Below, one piece after another: positions 1 to 12,184 of a DNA stretch of 64,000 nucleotides. Under the pieces are notes generated by a model. That model made no database searches and was not told where the DNA came from. It was given only the letters and a program-made list of their open reading frames with translations. How positions within the stretch are numbered: the first letter of the stretch is position 1; each line of letters starts with the position of its first letter. The translations under genes and the position numbers were made by a program. Origin of the DNA: Poecilobothrus nobilitatus (lineage: Eukaryota > Arthropoda > Insecta > Diptera > Dolichopodidae); assembly GCA_947095535.1 (NCBI GenBank), contig OX352773.1, forward strand, positions 37,159,398 through 37,223,397, read 5' to 3'.

Positions 1-769
1 GATAATCTGAGCATAAAAAGAAACACACTATTTTTTTGTTTGACAGCTCTGACTCTGCTCTGATTAGAAAAAGAAAAACGCCCACTCTCTTACGATGAAA
101 TTATTTTGGTAACCATCATAAGTGATAACATTACCATAACCATATTATATAAAAGAGCATGCTTTAGTAAGCCCATTAATATATTGCATATATATATGGG
201 AAGGAAGGTATAGTCGTTTCTTTTCTTCTTATGTGTTTTCCTATCATAAGGTATTTAGTCAAAAAAATACAATATTATGCGTTTTATAATATGTATACAT
301 TTCGTTCATTCAGCTGTTTATTTTATAAAATAATGTACATAAAACAGTTTGTTATAACCTGTTCCATTTTGTTATTATATTACTTAATAATTGATATATT
401 TTGCTTTTAAAATTAAAATTTAATTTAAATACGGTTATTAGAAATTTAAACTACTTGTAAAGTAACAAAATAAGTGATAAAATTCTTAAAAGAAAATTAG
501 ATATTAAACTATTTCATCTTTTAAGAAACTATTTCTGATTAAACTAATTTAACACATAGTTAAGCACGATTCGCTCAGCTGTTTCTCAAAATCGATGGAT
601 TTCAATAGTACGTTTACATAATCTCATAATTTTGAGAAATCGAGTTCATTTCGAAATCTGAGTTGAATTTTGCCTTCTTTTTTCTGCATTTCGCATACAT
701 TTTTCAAAAAAATATCTGTCAAACAAAATCCACATAGTTCTTGATTTTTTTATTTCTATTTTTGATTAT
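1..769. other. AT-rich spacer, no gene seen
   Basis: No open frame of note and no element ends recognised. It runs up to the TTA duplication of the transposon that begins at 773. Confidence 0.6.
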
Positions 770-772
770 TTA

Positions 773-1673
773 GTGCTCAACCTAAATAAAAGCGTACGGC
801 ATACAAATTTTATACGACTGTACGTCGGTACGTCGACGTACACCGAAATTGGTACGCTTGCATAATAATTTATTTGTCAAAAAAATCATTATTATATGTC
901 ATTAAACTATTTAAAAACTAATAATAAGTATCACACGTGTTTTTTAAAGTTTATAATAAATTGCAAAATTTTACATATTAAAAATTTTGTTAAATAAAAT
1001 GGATCTTTACGATATTAAAGTTCTGGAAGATTTAATGGTTATTAGATTGTTATGCAAAAAAAAGGCGCAATAGTAACAAAGAACTCTTAAAAATCGCTGG
1101 AAAGTATGGGTTCTGCAATACTGCAACACTGATTTGGACATTTTTAAAATTCCAAAACTGTTTTTTAACGAACAATTCAAAACATTATTAGAAACAATTT
1201 CTTAACAAATTATTTCTTTATATTTTATATATCATTTTATTTCTCATGCGATTTCTTTCACAAACATTCATTAATCGATACTAATTCAATCAATTTTTTA
1301 TTATTTTAGCTAATAATAAAAAAAATCTTGACTAAATCTATTTAAAAGTAAAATACCTACAATGTAATTCCGATTTTGTATATTGATATCAAAATATAAA
1401 TTTTTTTTTTTTTTTCTCAATTTTATTTATATTTTGTAAATACAATTTAAAAAAAAAACAAGTCTACACAGCACAAATTTCTTCAAATAATAACAATTGT
1501 CAAAATAATAAAAAACTACAATAATTTTTTTGTACGCTGTGTCAATTTTTAAATTTTAAAAACTCAACATACTGTAAGTCGCGTATTTCGATGGTTCTCA
1601 TTTGAATACGTCATGTGTTTAAAATTATTTTGACAGAAAATATACGCCGTACGCTTTTATTTAGGTTGAGCAC
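773..1673. mobile_element. PIF/Harbinger-like DNA transposon, non-autonomous
   Basis: Seen: 28-bp perfect terminal inverted repeats (773..800 and 1646..1673, beginning GTGCTCAACCTAAATAAAAG) bounding 901 bp, flanked on both sides by TTA (770..772 and 1674..1676). A 3-bp TWA target duplication is the hallmark of PIF/Harbinger. The inside holds a short frame starting with the ATG at 1000 (MDLYDIKVLEDL...) that soon meets stops; its continuation in another frame could be the decayed start of a transposase, but I cannot assign it. The perfect inverted repeats suggest fairly recent mobilisation in trans. Superfamily assignment is inferred from the duplication length only. Confidence 0.75.
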
Positions 1674-1676
1674 TTA

Positions 1677-3219
1677 AAAATAAAATTCATTACCGTTGTT
1701 GTTTTTATGAATTTGTTGTCAAAACTTCAAAACAAAAATTTTGATAGTAAATCAAAAATTAAAATTTCTATTTATTGTTTCTGTTATAAAAAAAACTTAA
1801 TTGGAATGAAAATTTTTCCCCTATTTTTCTTAAATGAAATACATAATTCCTTTTCCTTTTTAGCACTTAATTCTAAAATTATTAATTTTAGAATTACTGA
1901 ATTACATTCACCATTGTATACTTACGCCTATTTTTTTTTAAAAAGTAAACTTTAAAAACATTATCAACACAATTTTATATAGGTATGTATGTATGTATGT
2001 CAAATTACGACCTTGATTTTCATTCTTGATTTTCAAAAACGTTTGTAAACACTTGACATTTCACTTGACTTTGTAATGGGTAATCAACTCCATTTCTCAG
2101 TTTATAAACATAATTTTAATAGCCTGAATATCTATGGGTAATATATCTATGAGTAAAAATATGTAAAAGTAGGCTAATAATACCCCATTTCACACTAGAG
2201 CATCTCGCAGCTGCAGCAATTTGTATTTATAGGAAGGAGATATGCAAAATCTCCAAAAAATGAATACACAAGAAGAGATTTTTTGAAACAAAAATTTAGC
2301 TGATTCACTTGATATTTTCAAAAACAAATTTTTATTTTGTAAGGGTTTGACAATTTCAAAAACAAATTTTTATTTTGTAAGGGTTTGAAAATTTTTTTTT
2401 TATACCTCATTTCATTCAATTTTAAAAATTCTAGGAGAAAATAATAAAATGTTTCAGCAAAGTTATAATAAGTAAGGTTATAATAATCTCGCTTTAGTAA
2501 GGTTATAATAGGGAAAAAAATGCTTATTCTTTTAAATTATTTTTATAATAATTATTAATACCTATTATAATACTTTGTTTGAAAACTTGTTTTTATGACC
2601 CTTTTTATTCAATTTTTAAAAATTTAAGAAAAATGTATGTTTTAAAAATTATGCAATGTTATTTTTTCAAATTAAAATCCAAATCCTCTACGATTTTGAT
2701 ATCTATAAGAATATAATTCTACGTGAATTAATCAAACTGACAAATAATATTTGAATTGAGAATAAAACGACTCAATAACACAATTACAAACGAAAAAAAA
2801 TATGTGATGTATAAAATTCGTAGTGTGAAACGCTCTGAAACTGTATCTGAAAAAGAATACAACGTGTGAAACGCGCAGAATTAAATTAAAGGAAAAAAAG
2901 TCTCCAAAAAAAAAAAAATCTTTTTTTGCCAAGCTTTAATATTTTTGTGTTTCTTGAATAAATAAATTATTTTTTATAATATTGTTATACAAAAGAGAAA
3001 TATTAAATAAATAAAAATAAAACAGTTTTTTTTTTGTTTTTTAAATTTTATATTTTAATATCTTGTAAAAGTGTTACCAAGTATGTAATTCAATTATTTT
3101 TAATGTTGTTAACAATATAACGATTGCAATTACATTTATACATTGTCTTATTTTAAATTACGTATGTTAATTGAAAACTACAAAAATTAAATGATATAAC
3201 AAGACATCGGAAATGTATT
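1677..3219. other. AT-rich spacer with small tandem repeats
   Basis: Contains an ATGT tetranucleotide run near 1983..1999, a 38-bp direct duplication (2316..2389) and three copies of AAGGTTATAATA around 2470..2510. The short frames here are A/T-run artefacts; no gene is seen. Confidence 0.6.
2316..2389. repeat. 38-bp tandem duplication
   Basis: A 34-base stretch (starting TTCAAAAACAAATTTTTA and ending AAGGGTTTGA) occurs twice, without a mismatch, at a 38-bp period. Confidence 0.85.
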
Positions 3220-4366
3220 AAACAAGGTAGAATGTAAACTAATGGTTTTTAAAAGCGCACATTTGCAAAACTCAATACAAACTGTCCTATATAATTACTG
3301 AATCCTATATAACTAAGAAAAGCCGTTAACACACGTAAAAATATATTATTGAATTTTTAATTTTCATGTCTTGTCGAAGAAAAATTTTTACAGGTGCTTA
3401 AGTTACAGGTGTCTAAAAATAGCAAATTCTAAATTTTGAGGCATAATAACTCTTAAAGAGAGGGTGCTACCAAAAAATTTTCTAAGGAAACTTATACGAA
3501 TTCTAAAAGTTCTTTCTTGTCTCACAATTTCAGATTCCTATCTTAAAGCCTGCCGGAGTTATGAAAAAAGGAATTTCATGCAAAATGTGGTTATCACATA
3601 ACGGTAAATTTAAATAGTAAATTACAAAATATTACATAATTTTGATATTGTTTTATATAGATAATAAAATTTTCGATTTTCTGGTGGTTTTATATTGCAA
3701 AACTATTACGCAGAGTCTGAGATATATACATCTGAAAATTGGGCTTTTTCGCAATTTTGAAGAGCTGCAACTTTGAAACCCTTTACAACTAAAATAAACC
3801 TTTAACACACGTCAAAATATATTACTCTAGCTTTAATTTTTATATCTTGCAAAAGGAAAATGTGTACACGTTCCTAAGTTACACGTGTTTAAAAATAGCA
3901 AATTTTCAATTTTTGAGCCCTAATAGCTCCAAAAAAATTTTCTGAGCAAACTTGTACTAATTCTAAAAGTTCTTTCTTGCCTCAAAATTTCAAGCATCTA
4001 TCTAAAAGGGTGCTGGAGTTATGAAAGTAGGAAAATGATGCAAAATTTGGTTTTCACATAACGGTAAATTTAAACACTAATTTTAAAAAAATTGTATAAT
4101 TTTGATATTAATTTACAAAGTTAAAATACCTGTCGAATGACGTTTTCAGATTGAAAAAACCTTAAGCTGAACATAAGATATATGCATTTAAAACAAGAAA
4201 AAGTTGTTCCACAAAATTATTTTTTTTATGAGACCTACCCATGGTTAAAAATTTTTTTCTCTATCTTTAACGGTGTAGAAGTTTTGTAAACAGCCGGACG
4301 GACGGACGGACAGAGTGAAACTAATAAGCACATTTTTTCAAAATTTTTTTGGAAATGTGCTAAAAA
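3220..4366 (+). mobile_element. Dispersed non-coding element, copy A
   Basis: About 1.15 kb shared, in opposite orientation, with 53628..54917. The left end is AAACAAGGTAGAATGTAAAC and the right end is AAATGTGCTAAAAA. The body holds two diverged tandem units of about 0.45 kb (about 3325..3800 and 3803..4200), each with TAACACACGTAAAAATATAT, GGAGTTATGAAA and CATAACGGTAAATTTAAA. Near the right end are a (GGAC)n run (about 4293..4311) and a 9-bp inverted repeat, AGCACATTT (4327..4335) with AAATGTGCT (4353..4361). There is no long reading frame. Internal tandem units plus a terminal hairpin ending near CTAA resemble DINE-1/Helentron-type non-autonomous elements; that class is an inference. Confidence 0.7.
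4327..4361. repeat. Terminal hairpin of copy A
   Basis: A 9-bp perfect stem AGCACATTT/AAATGTGCT with a 17-nt A/T loop, conserved in copy B, lying right at the element's end. This is the sort of structure Helitron-like elements use at their 3' end. Confidence 0.6.
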
Positions 4367-5485
4367 TCTACAACCCGATACACAGCAGAAATAATACAAT
4401 GTCAAATTTTATAAAGTCAAACACATTTGTATTAATAACACAATATGTTTTCTTTTCAATTCCGATTGCTGTTAACACTTTGTATCAACAACTGTCAAAT
4501 CGTATTTTGTTTTTTGAAGTTTTCAATTTTTGACTTAAAAAATATCGACAGTATTATTAAATTATTTTCATACTTACTTAAATTCCTCCATTTCTTTACA
4601 AACATTCAAACAAGCACAAAGAACTAAAAATGAAAATAAAAAAACATCAAATATTATTTTATATATGAAGTATCTATAAAAATTTTTAATACACAAATAG
4701 ACAACTAGGGTTGCAAAAATGTCTAATTAATTCCGATCATGATACATTGTCAAATTTTTTTACTATGCAATTCCTATCTTAATACTTTGTATGCGTGATT
4801 CGTTGTAAATACAATTCCGATGTCAGAGATAATGTTTAAATATAGTTACGACTGTAAACCTTTATAAATTCAAAATAAAACCTCCATTTAATTTTATTAT
4901 AAAAAAAAAAATTATGACAAATTTTAAAAACAAAACAATTGAAATAGAAACAATAATGTAAATAAAAGAAAGAGAGAAAAGAAAATGTGTATTAATCATT
5001 TTTATATAAAACTATTACGTCATAGTAATAAATAGATATGATAATAAAAATAAAAAAAATAACAATGATTTTTTTAAAATTAAATTTTTTTAATACTAAT
5101 AATTGAAACAAAAATCAAATAACTGAAATTTAAATTAAAAGAATTTATATTACAAATAACTTTAAGATATTATAAAGTTATTTTATTTAAAAATATTAAA
5201 ACAAAAAAAAAAAAAATAAGAAAAAAACCAAAAAAATTAATTAAAGTGTTAGATATTTTTCTAGTTCAAAAATATGAATTTAAAAATTAAAACAAAAAAA
5301 AAAAAAGATATATATATATAAATATGTATAAAATATATAAAATAATTTAAATAAATAAAAAAAAAATTAAAAATTAAAATAATTTATATTAAAATAAATT
5401 AATTGAAAACCAGGAAAAATATTTTTTTTTTTATTCGAATTTAATTAAATTAATTAATTAATTAATATTAAATATTAAATAATTA
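4367..5485. other. AT-rich spacer
   Basis: Long A and T runs and TA-rich low-complexity sequence. Frames at 4315..4627 overlap the end of copy A and carry no recognisable domain. No gene seen. Confidence 0.6.
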
Positions 5486-5487
5486 TA

Positions 5488-6092
5488 ATGGGTTTTCCCT
5501 TAAGGATGATACAATTTAAAAATTAAAAAAGACACATAAATTATTAAGTTGAGACCAACATTTTTTTTTTATTTGAAGGTTACATTATGCCATTATGTAT
5601 GGAAAATAAAATCATTCAAATGACCACCACGACTTCTCCGTACGTACTGCATTATGTCAGCCCACTTTTTCATCACTTTTTCACATAAATTTGGCTGCAT
5701 TTCATCAATAGCACATTCAATGTTGATTTTTAATTGCTCAATTGTTGTAGGATTATCAGCATAAACTTGTGACTTAACATATTCCCAAAGAAAGAAATCA
5801 CAAGGTGTTCACACGACCTGGGTTTACATACCTTTGTTTACATAACTGGGTTTACGACCTTTGTTTACATAACCATTTAACCAAAAATGAGCTGAATAAG
5901 ATCTGAAAAAAAATGAGCACTGATTTTGATAAAACAATTTAACAATTTCTAAACGTTATTGAAACGTGTATATTTCCATAATTAAATGGCATAGCCTATA
6001 GTGAACACAAATGAATAGAAATGTCAAAAAATAATACGCAATGTTGCCATTATAACCATTTTTAATTGTATCATTCCCCTTGGAAAACCCAA
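5488..6092 (-). mobile_element. Deleted Tc1/mariner-like transposon
   Basis: Seen: imperfect terminal inverted repeats of roughly 35 bp (core GGGTTTTCC and ATGATACAATT) at 5488.. and ..6092, both flanked by TA (5486..5487 and 6093..6094), the standard target duplication of the superfamily. The interior, read on the minus strand, encodes parts of a Tc3-like transposase. At 605 bp it is about half the length of an autonomous element, so it is an internal-deletion derivative that would depend on transposase supplied elsewhere. Confidence 0.85.
5593..5897 (-). pseudogene. Mariner-like transposase fragment, internally deleted
   Basis: On the minus strand, 5897..5858 reads SAHFWLNGYVNK, a conserved block of the insect Tc3/mariner transposase family. 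After a scrambled junction (5809..5857), 5808..5593 reads TPCDFFLWEYVKSQVYADNP near its start and SRGGHLNDFIFHT at its end, followed by a TAA. This is the C-terminal part of the DDE transposase, the block that carries the last catalytic Asp. The stretch between the two blocks is missing and a TGA stands just before TPCDFF, so no functional enzyme can be made. The junction carries a 17-bp direct repeat (ACCTTTGTTTACATAAC at 5830 and 5857). Confidence 0.8.
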
Positions 6093-6094
6093 TA

Positions 6095-9000
6095 TCTTCC
6101 AAAAAATAAAAACACTTTTTTCTATTTTTCTTATTTCTTTATAGTAAGAAGTTAAAATTAATTAAAATTAAATTATAAAATCAAAGGTAAATAATTTCAA
6201 AACTACAACAATAGGAAATGTCCAAAAGTTTCTTTAATATTCTTTTCTTTCAAATAATTACCTTAAAATAAATTACAAAAATCACATTAGTTACAAATAA
6301 AACCATTCAAATTCCTTATTCTTATACATTATATTTCCCGCCAAAAATTTTATTTATTTTTATTTTTAAAAGAGCATTTTTTAAATTTTTATACGTGAAT
6401 TTCTCAAAAAAAAAACTACTAAAAATAAATAAATGAAATTTAAAAATTATAATATAATAAAACTGATGTATAAAATAATTTTAATATAATAAGTAATTAA
6501 AAATTTTTAAAATAAATATAATTGTATTATTTCAATAATAAAAAAAAAATATATAAATAAATAATTAATAATAAATATAACAAAATTAAATAATTTATTA
6601 TGTAAAATATTTAAAAAAAAAAGAAGAATACAGAAAACTTGAGAAGGCTGTAAAAAGTTAATGTAAATTATATTAACTTTTTTTTGAAAATAAACATTAA
6701 AAAAAAAAAAAAGAAAAAAAAATTCAATTCAAAGAAGAAAATATATATGACAAAGAAAAAAACAAATTCTTTTATTTTTATATTTTTTATATTTAACAGT
6801 TTTAATTTTGTTAAGAAAATACAAAATTATTCAATTGAACAGATAGAATTAAAGGTGTATAAAATAGAGTTGAACACGATATCTTTAGCGACTAGGTATA
6901 TATAAATCGCAGAAAGCGTATAGATGAGGATCTGTATTTTGAACATATTATACATAAATTATATTATGTGAATCAGTCTATTAACATAAAAATCTTTAAA
7001 TATTCATATTGGCCGAACAAATTCGTCTTTAATTCATTTTCTTATCATTTTTTTTCATAATAACCATAAAAATATTATTTACTTCTGGTTTAACATAGGA
7101 TTTGGGTAGCAAAGAATATAATAAATTCCATGCATTACAAGTCACGTGTGTATGTTTAAAAAAGTCTTTGCGATCTTTTTCTTTTACATTTTTAAAACTA
7201 CTTACTTTCATCCAATCATTACATCCATCCAATTTTTTAAACACCATATCACATTTTATTCTAACATGTTGTTTGTCTTTGCTTCAGAAAAATTAAAAAT
7301 AAGAAATTTATGTACTTAATTAAACTTATTACTATAATTTTAGATTTACGTGTGGAAAATAATTCAAATAGATTTAATTTGAATAATATTATTAATTTAC
7401 TAATCAACAAGAAAATATAAATCATAAGTAAATACCATACCGCAAAATACACGGATTATTAAAGTTTGAGAATCAACAAAACTAACATTATTTGGTTATT
7501 AGGTTACCTAGCAACAGAGCTTATTATTTTTCGATTACATACTAAAATATGAAACATTATTGTCAAAATATTAGACTGTCTATTAATAGAAGTAAAAAAC
7601 TAAAAAAATTTTTTGGAATGTGTTATTTTGTTCTTAATTAAAATTTGGTAAAATCCCCTTAATTGTTTTATTTTTTTATTTAATACACTCCCAATAAATT
7701 CCAAAACCGAAACCAAATAAATTCTAAAAACAAAATATCAAATTAACTCCAAAAAAATATATTCGACTTAACTTCCTTGAGTAAATAAAATATGCAATAG
7801 GGTTAAGGTAGAGGATATTTTAATTGAAGATTCGAGGAAAAAATAGATCGGAGGATCGATACATATTTTTTATACATGAAACAACAACAATTTCCTCAAA
7901 TCCTCCGATCCTCCGAAGCAAGACTAGTTTGCACTTTTACGTGAAGGCCTCTAATGTTCTAATAATTAATGTTTCACTGATGACAGTTAATTGAATTAAA
8001 ATGAAAATATATGAAATAATATCATTTCAAAACAAAAAAGTTAAAAATTGTGATTTGTGAGAGCCGTCGCTTAATACGAACGATTTAAGATAAAAGGGAA
8101 ATAATAAACAAATAAGGCATTAGTATTTCTTCTATATAAAGACAAGAGAACTAAATTATGAAATTGGGTTTTAAATGTAATAGACGAGTCAGCAAAGGCC
8201 CATGAAAATATAAAAAAAAACTTTGTACAGTTTTATTATGGATACATATTAATAAAAATAATTTTCAATACAATCATTTTTTAAGCTAAAAACAAAAATT
8301 ATAGTTAAATTTAATTTTAACATAACTGTAACTAATAATATGGTCAACCACTGTATAGGTACGTAAACAAGTTCTGGTATTTTTTTAATAGAAATGCTAT
8401 GGTATATATTTCTAAATCTTTTATTATAGTATAATTAAAAACAATGAACGAAGTATTTATAAAACCAAGTAATGTTATTTCTTTTGCCTTCTATCTTATT
8501 CTTTAATCACCACTTTTTAAATACTATTATTTTAGAACAATAGCAAAACGTTGTAGCAAAGCTATACTAATTTATCTAATTTGATTCTATGAATATCTAT
8601 TTAATTTACAAGTTTCAAACTATAAAACAATGTTGTTAAAAAAATATTTAATAAACTTAAATAAACATTTTAAAAATATCCTAATCTTTTTTTTATCGTC
8701 ATATTTCTTTTTTTTTTTTTCTTTTGGTTCATTTAACCATAAAATCATTCCTACATATTCCAATTAAAAAATGAAATAGTTCTCTAGTATATTAAAAAAT
8801 AACCAAAGGTTTCAAAAAAAGAAAAAAAAAAAAAACAATTTCTTTTTTTAATTATCTAAGCTATAAAAAAAACTGAAATTAATATAAAATGAAAGCAAAA
8901 CAAAATTAAGTCATAAAAAAACTAAACAAAAATTAAATAAAAAAAAATAAATGATTTAAACAAAATATAGCAGCTCTTGCTTGCCCTAATTTGGCTTGTA

Positions 9001-9899
9001 AACGATGAAATAAATTTCTAAATTGTATATATTCTTATTTTTTTTTTTTTTTCTTTTATTTTCTCTTCAATTTTATGTTCATTTTGGGAAATATAAAAAA
9101 AAGGATTTAATTGTTACATTTTTGAAAAAAAAAAAAAACAAAAAAAAAATTTTAAAACTCATGAAAAGGATGAATGTGAAAAGTTTTTTTTTATTTTGTT
9201 TTTTTTTTCTCTTTTTTTTCACTCATACTCTTTTAATTTTACTCACTTTTTACTCATTTAATTTTATTTATTTTTATTCGTTTCACTTTTCATCACTTTT
9301 TAATTTCATTTTATTGTTGTCTTTTATTTTTTTGTTTTTTTTTTTTTTTGTTAACTTTCACTTAATATTTAGTTTGAAAGCAAAAAAAAAAAAAAAAATG
9401 AAAATAAAACCACTTCTCTATTTAACTCTTTTTATGCGTTCTCATATTTATTTATGGTTAACCTTTTCTATTAACTTTATATTTATAACTAACTGTATTT
9501 TCCTGTGGTTTTTTTTTGTGGTGGTATAGGTATATTAAATTTTAGTCATTTTTGTTTAACAATTAGAAAGCAATTAAATTTAAAATAGGCTTTAAATTCT
9601 TTTTTTCTTTTTTGTTTTGATATCTATGTAAGTGCATTTTTATTTAATTTTAAAATTTTTAGATTACAGACAGTTAGTTGTTACCTTAATTCAGTTATAT
9701 TGAATGCTTCATTATCATTTAAAAAAAATCTTTTTTTTTTTTTGTGCTAAATTTCAGGAAAAAAATTAATTCTCAGCTTTTAAATATGGTATACTCTATT
9801 GTAGCCAAAATCTGGATGAAACTTTTTTGTGGTAAACTGTTCTTAAATGCTTTGTGTTATTACGAAATTTATTTCAAATAAAAATAAATTAATTAATTT
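6095..9899. other. AT-rich spacer
   Basis: No recognised gene. It includes an unassigned minus-strand open frame (about 7029..7286; see findings), an inverted repeat ATCGGAGGAT/ATCCTCCGAT (about 7845 and 7898), and long poly-A/poly-T runs. The 168-codon frame at 9023..9529 is Phe/Lys-rich translation of T and A runs and is not credible as a gene. Confidence 0.55.
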
Positions 9900-10022
9900 A
9901 GTGGCAAAGAGCATAAAAAATACCCTGTAAAAACCGAATGGGTATGGGTTCAAATTTCAAATCGAACACACTTAGTAAGAATAATTCTCCCGTACGACAT
10001 TTACCTGAAAAGGAAAGGCTAT
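9900..10022 (+). mobile_element. tRNA-derived SINE, diverged copy
   Basis: An A-box-like start (GTGGCAAAGAGCATAAAA from 9901) is followed by a B-box-like TATGGGTTCAAATTT (about 9943..9957). A body segment GTAAGAATAATTCTCCCGTA then CGACATTTACC follows, which matches the body of the SINE at 16849..17042. The copy is diverged and shortened: the inner body hairpin has lost its perfect pairing and no clear A-tail follows. Confidence 0.6.
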
Positions 10023-11334
10023 TAAGATTTTAATTATTTTTTTCATAAACACGTCAACTGTATAGTTAAAGTTTCAGTTGCCAAAGTGTTTTCTTTCTTT
10101 AAATTTCAAATTCAGATTGCAGTACGGAACATTTTTAAAATCAAATGAATTCAATATTTTTTCTATTCTGATTCAGACATATTTATTTAAACGCGTTGGA
10201 AGATCATAGTTTTACTCACTACAAGATTAGCTAACAGAATAAAATATATAATGACAAATATGCACCTAATAAAATTAGCACCACAAGACTTTAACTAAAT
10301 GAGTACACAAAATGAATTATAATGACTGTTATTACTGTAACGATATTAAAATTTTCTTATTACTTAAGTTAACAATTCAAGTTAACAATTATTTTGGTGT
10401 TACTTTTTAATAAAATATCACTTAATTTTTTTATATTTATTTTTTTTTTTCAAGGATAATATTACAATTCCACAAATTAATTAGCCATGTTTGTTTGTTT
10501 TTCATAAAATATAATACATATTTTAATAAATATAAGAAAATCCAAAAATTTTTTAATATACATAAATTTATTATGTATTTTAAAAATTAATACATTTACC
10601 TAAAATCGGACATCTTAAGCATGGGAAAAACAAATTATTGATAAACAAAATAAAGAACAATTAATATTGTATATTATTTTGGGAAATAAATTTAATTATA
10701 TGCAATTAAAATTGGTATGAATTGGAAATTGAAAAAACGAATAGTAATAAAATTATTGTGTAATATGAGCCATTGATGAATTTATTTTCAATTTCACTTA
10801 AAAATTCTACGCATTCGGTGCCGGAATAGTCAACTTTCCCATCTTACACTTCCATATTGCAAAACATACCTTTTCAAAACAATTTTATATACGTCGATAA
10901 GGTATTTAAAAATTCGGCCATACAATAATCTATAAAACAAAATTGTCTACTCTTTTGAACAATAAAAATTTAATGAATTTGGTTTTGATTTTCATTCTTG
11001 TACAATTTTAGAAATATATCACATGTCACATGTCAAAATAAATAAACACATGTCAAAAATCCACATCTAGAGGTTTTAGTGATTCTGCTAGTAAGGTTGT
11101 AAACTAATATTTAGATGCAGCTGAAAATATTTGGGAAGTTATACTTCTCTCAATTGATGGATTATAGTGGATATACTAAAGTGCACTCCCAATTACTCTT
11201 AAAACTGTATGTTTTAAAACAAATTTTATTACTCTTCTTGGGAGCATATATTGGCACTCTATTAAACATGTCCATATGACCTTGTTTTAAGTAGTTGTCT
11301 TAGAGTTTTCCCATATATTATTTTTTTTATGACA
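10023..11334. other. AT-rich spacer
   Basis: No open frame or known element recognised. ACATGTCA occurs three times at 11028..11056. Confidence 0.55.
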
Positions 11335-11462
11335 GGTCTCGCAACATCGTACATTTCCAGGTATTATTGGGACGCCCTCGTCTGCGGTTTCCTTCCGGGT
11401 TACATTTCAGAACTTCTCTTGCCATGTAATCTAGTAGCTTCGAAGTATGAGTCCTATCTAAC
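11335..11462 (-). pseudogene. RTE-like LINE ORF2 C-terminal tail fragment
   Basis: The minus strand reads LDYMAREVLKCNPEG then NRRRGRPNNTW. The pattern NP(E/Q)G(K/N)R(K/R)RGRP-NTW is the well-known tail following the reverse transcriptase of RTE-type LINEs, just after the point where the polymerase domain ends. A stop and A/T-rich sequence follow. Only about 40 codons survive. The adjoining 11180..11330 may hold another scrambled piece, but I could not read it in one frame. Confidence 0.55.
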
Positions 11463-12184
11463 TACACTTTCTCTTTTTAATTTCTTGTTCAATTAATTTC
11501 CTTTTAGTTTATTACTATTTAATAAATTAATTTAAAAAAAAAATCATCAAGCATTAAAGGATCGGCTGAAAATTTTTTGCGTGACTGCCGTTGAATCTTA
11601 ACTGTTAATTCATTTATATTACATTTATATTATATACAGAAAAAAGAAAATTTTAATTTCAATTCTAACCTTTTGAAAGTAATTAAAAAAAAAAAAATAA
11701 ATAAATAATTTCTATTTTGAAAAGTGAAGATTTTATTTTATTAGTGTAAAAGTAATAGAAAACTGTGTTTAAATAAAAATGTTAACATAACACTAAATTA
11801 AAACATTTAACATAGCAGAATAAAGTGTTAGAATAATGCTCGAATTTAAAAAAAAAAAGTTTGTTGTTTAACTTTGTTTAAAGAATAAAATGGAATAGTT
11901 TTTTTTTAAATAAAGAACTCTTGTATTTTGAAAGTAAAAACGTTTTTTTTTTTAATATTAATTTGATGCAATAAGTTTCAGAGTAGGTATATATTTAAAA
12001 AGGCATTTACAAAATAACTATTAACGTAGCAGAGTTAAAACTTTATAATGTAAATAAAAATTTTAATTAAAAATTTATTTTAACTTTGTTAACTTTATAT
12101 TTGAAATGAAAACAACACCTATACAGTATTAAAAAAAAAAAAACTAATAAATTTATGTTGAGTAGTCAAATACAAATAAAAACG
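11463..12184. other. AT-rich spacer
   Basis: Low-complexity A/T sequence without genes or recognisable element ends. Confidence 0.55.

Noticed and set aside
4291..4311. (GGAC)n run as a free microsatellite
   Set aside because: It occurs at the same position in other copies of the dispersed element, so it is part of that element.
9023..9529. 168-codon open frame
   Set aside because: Made almost wholly of Phe, Leu and Lys from T and A runs; no domain, no codon structure.
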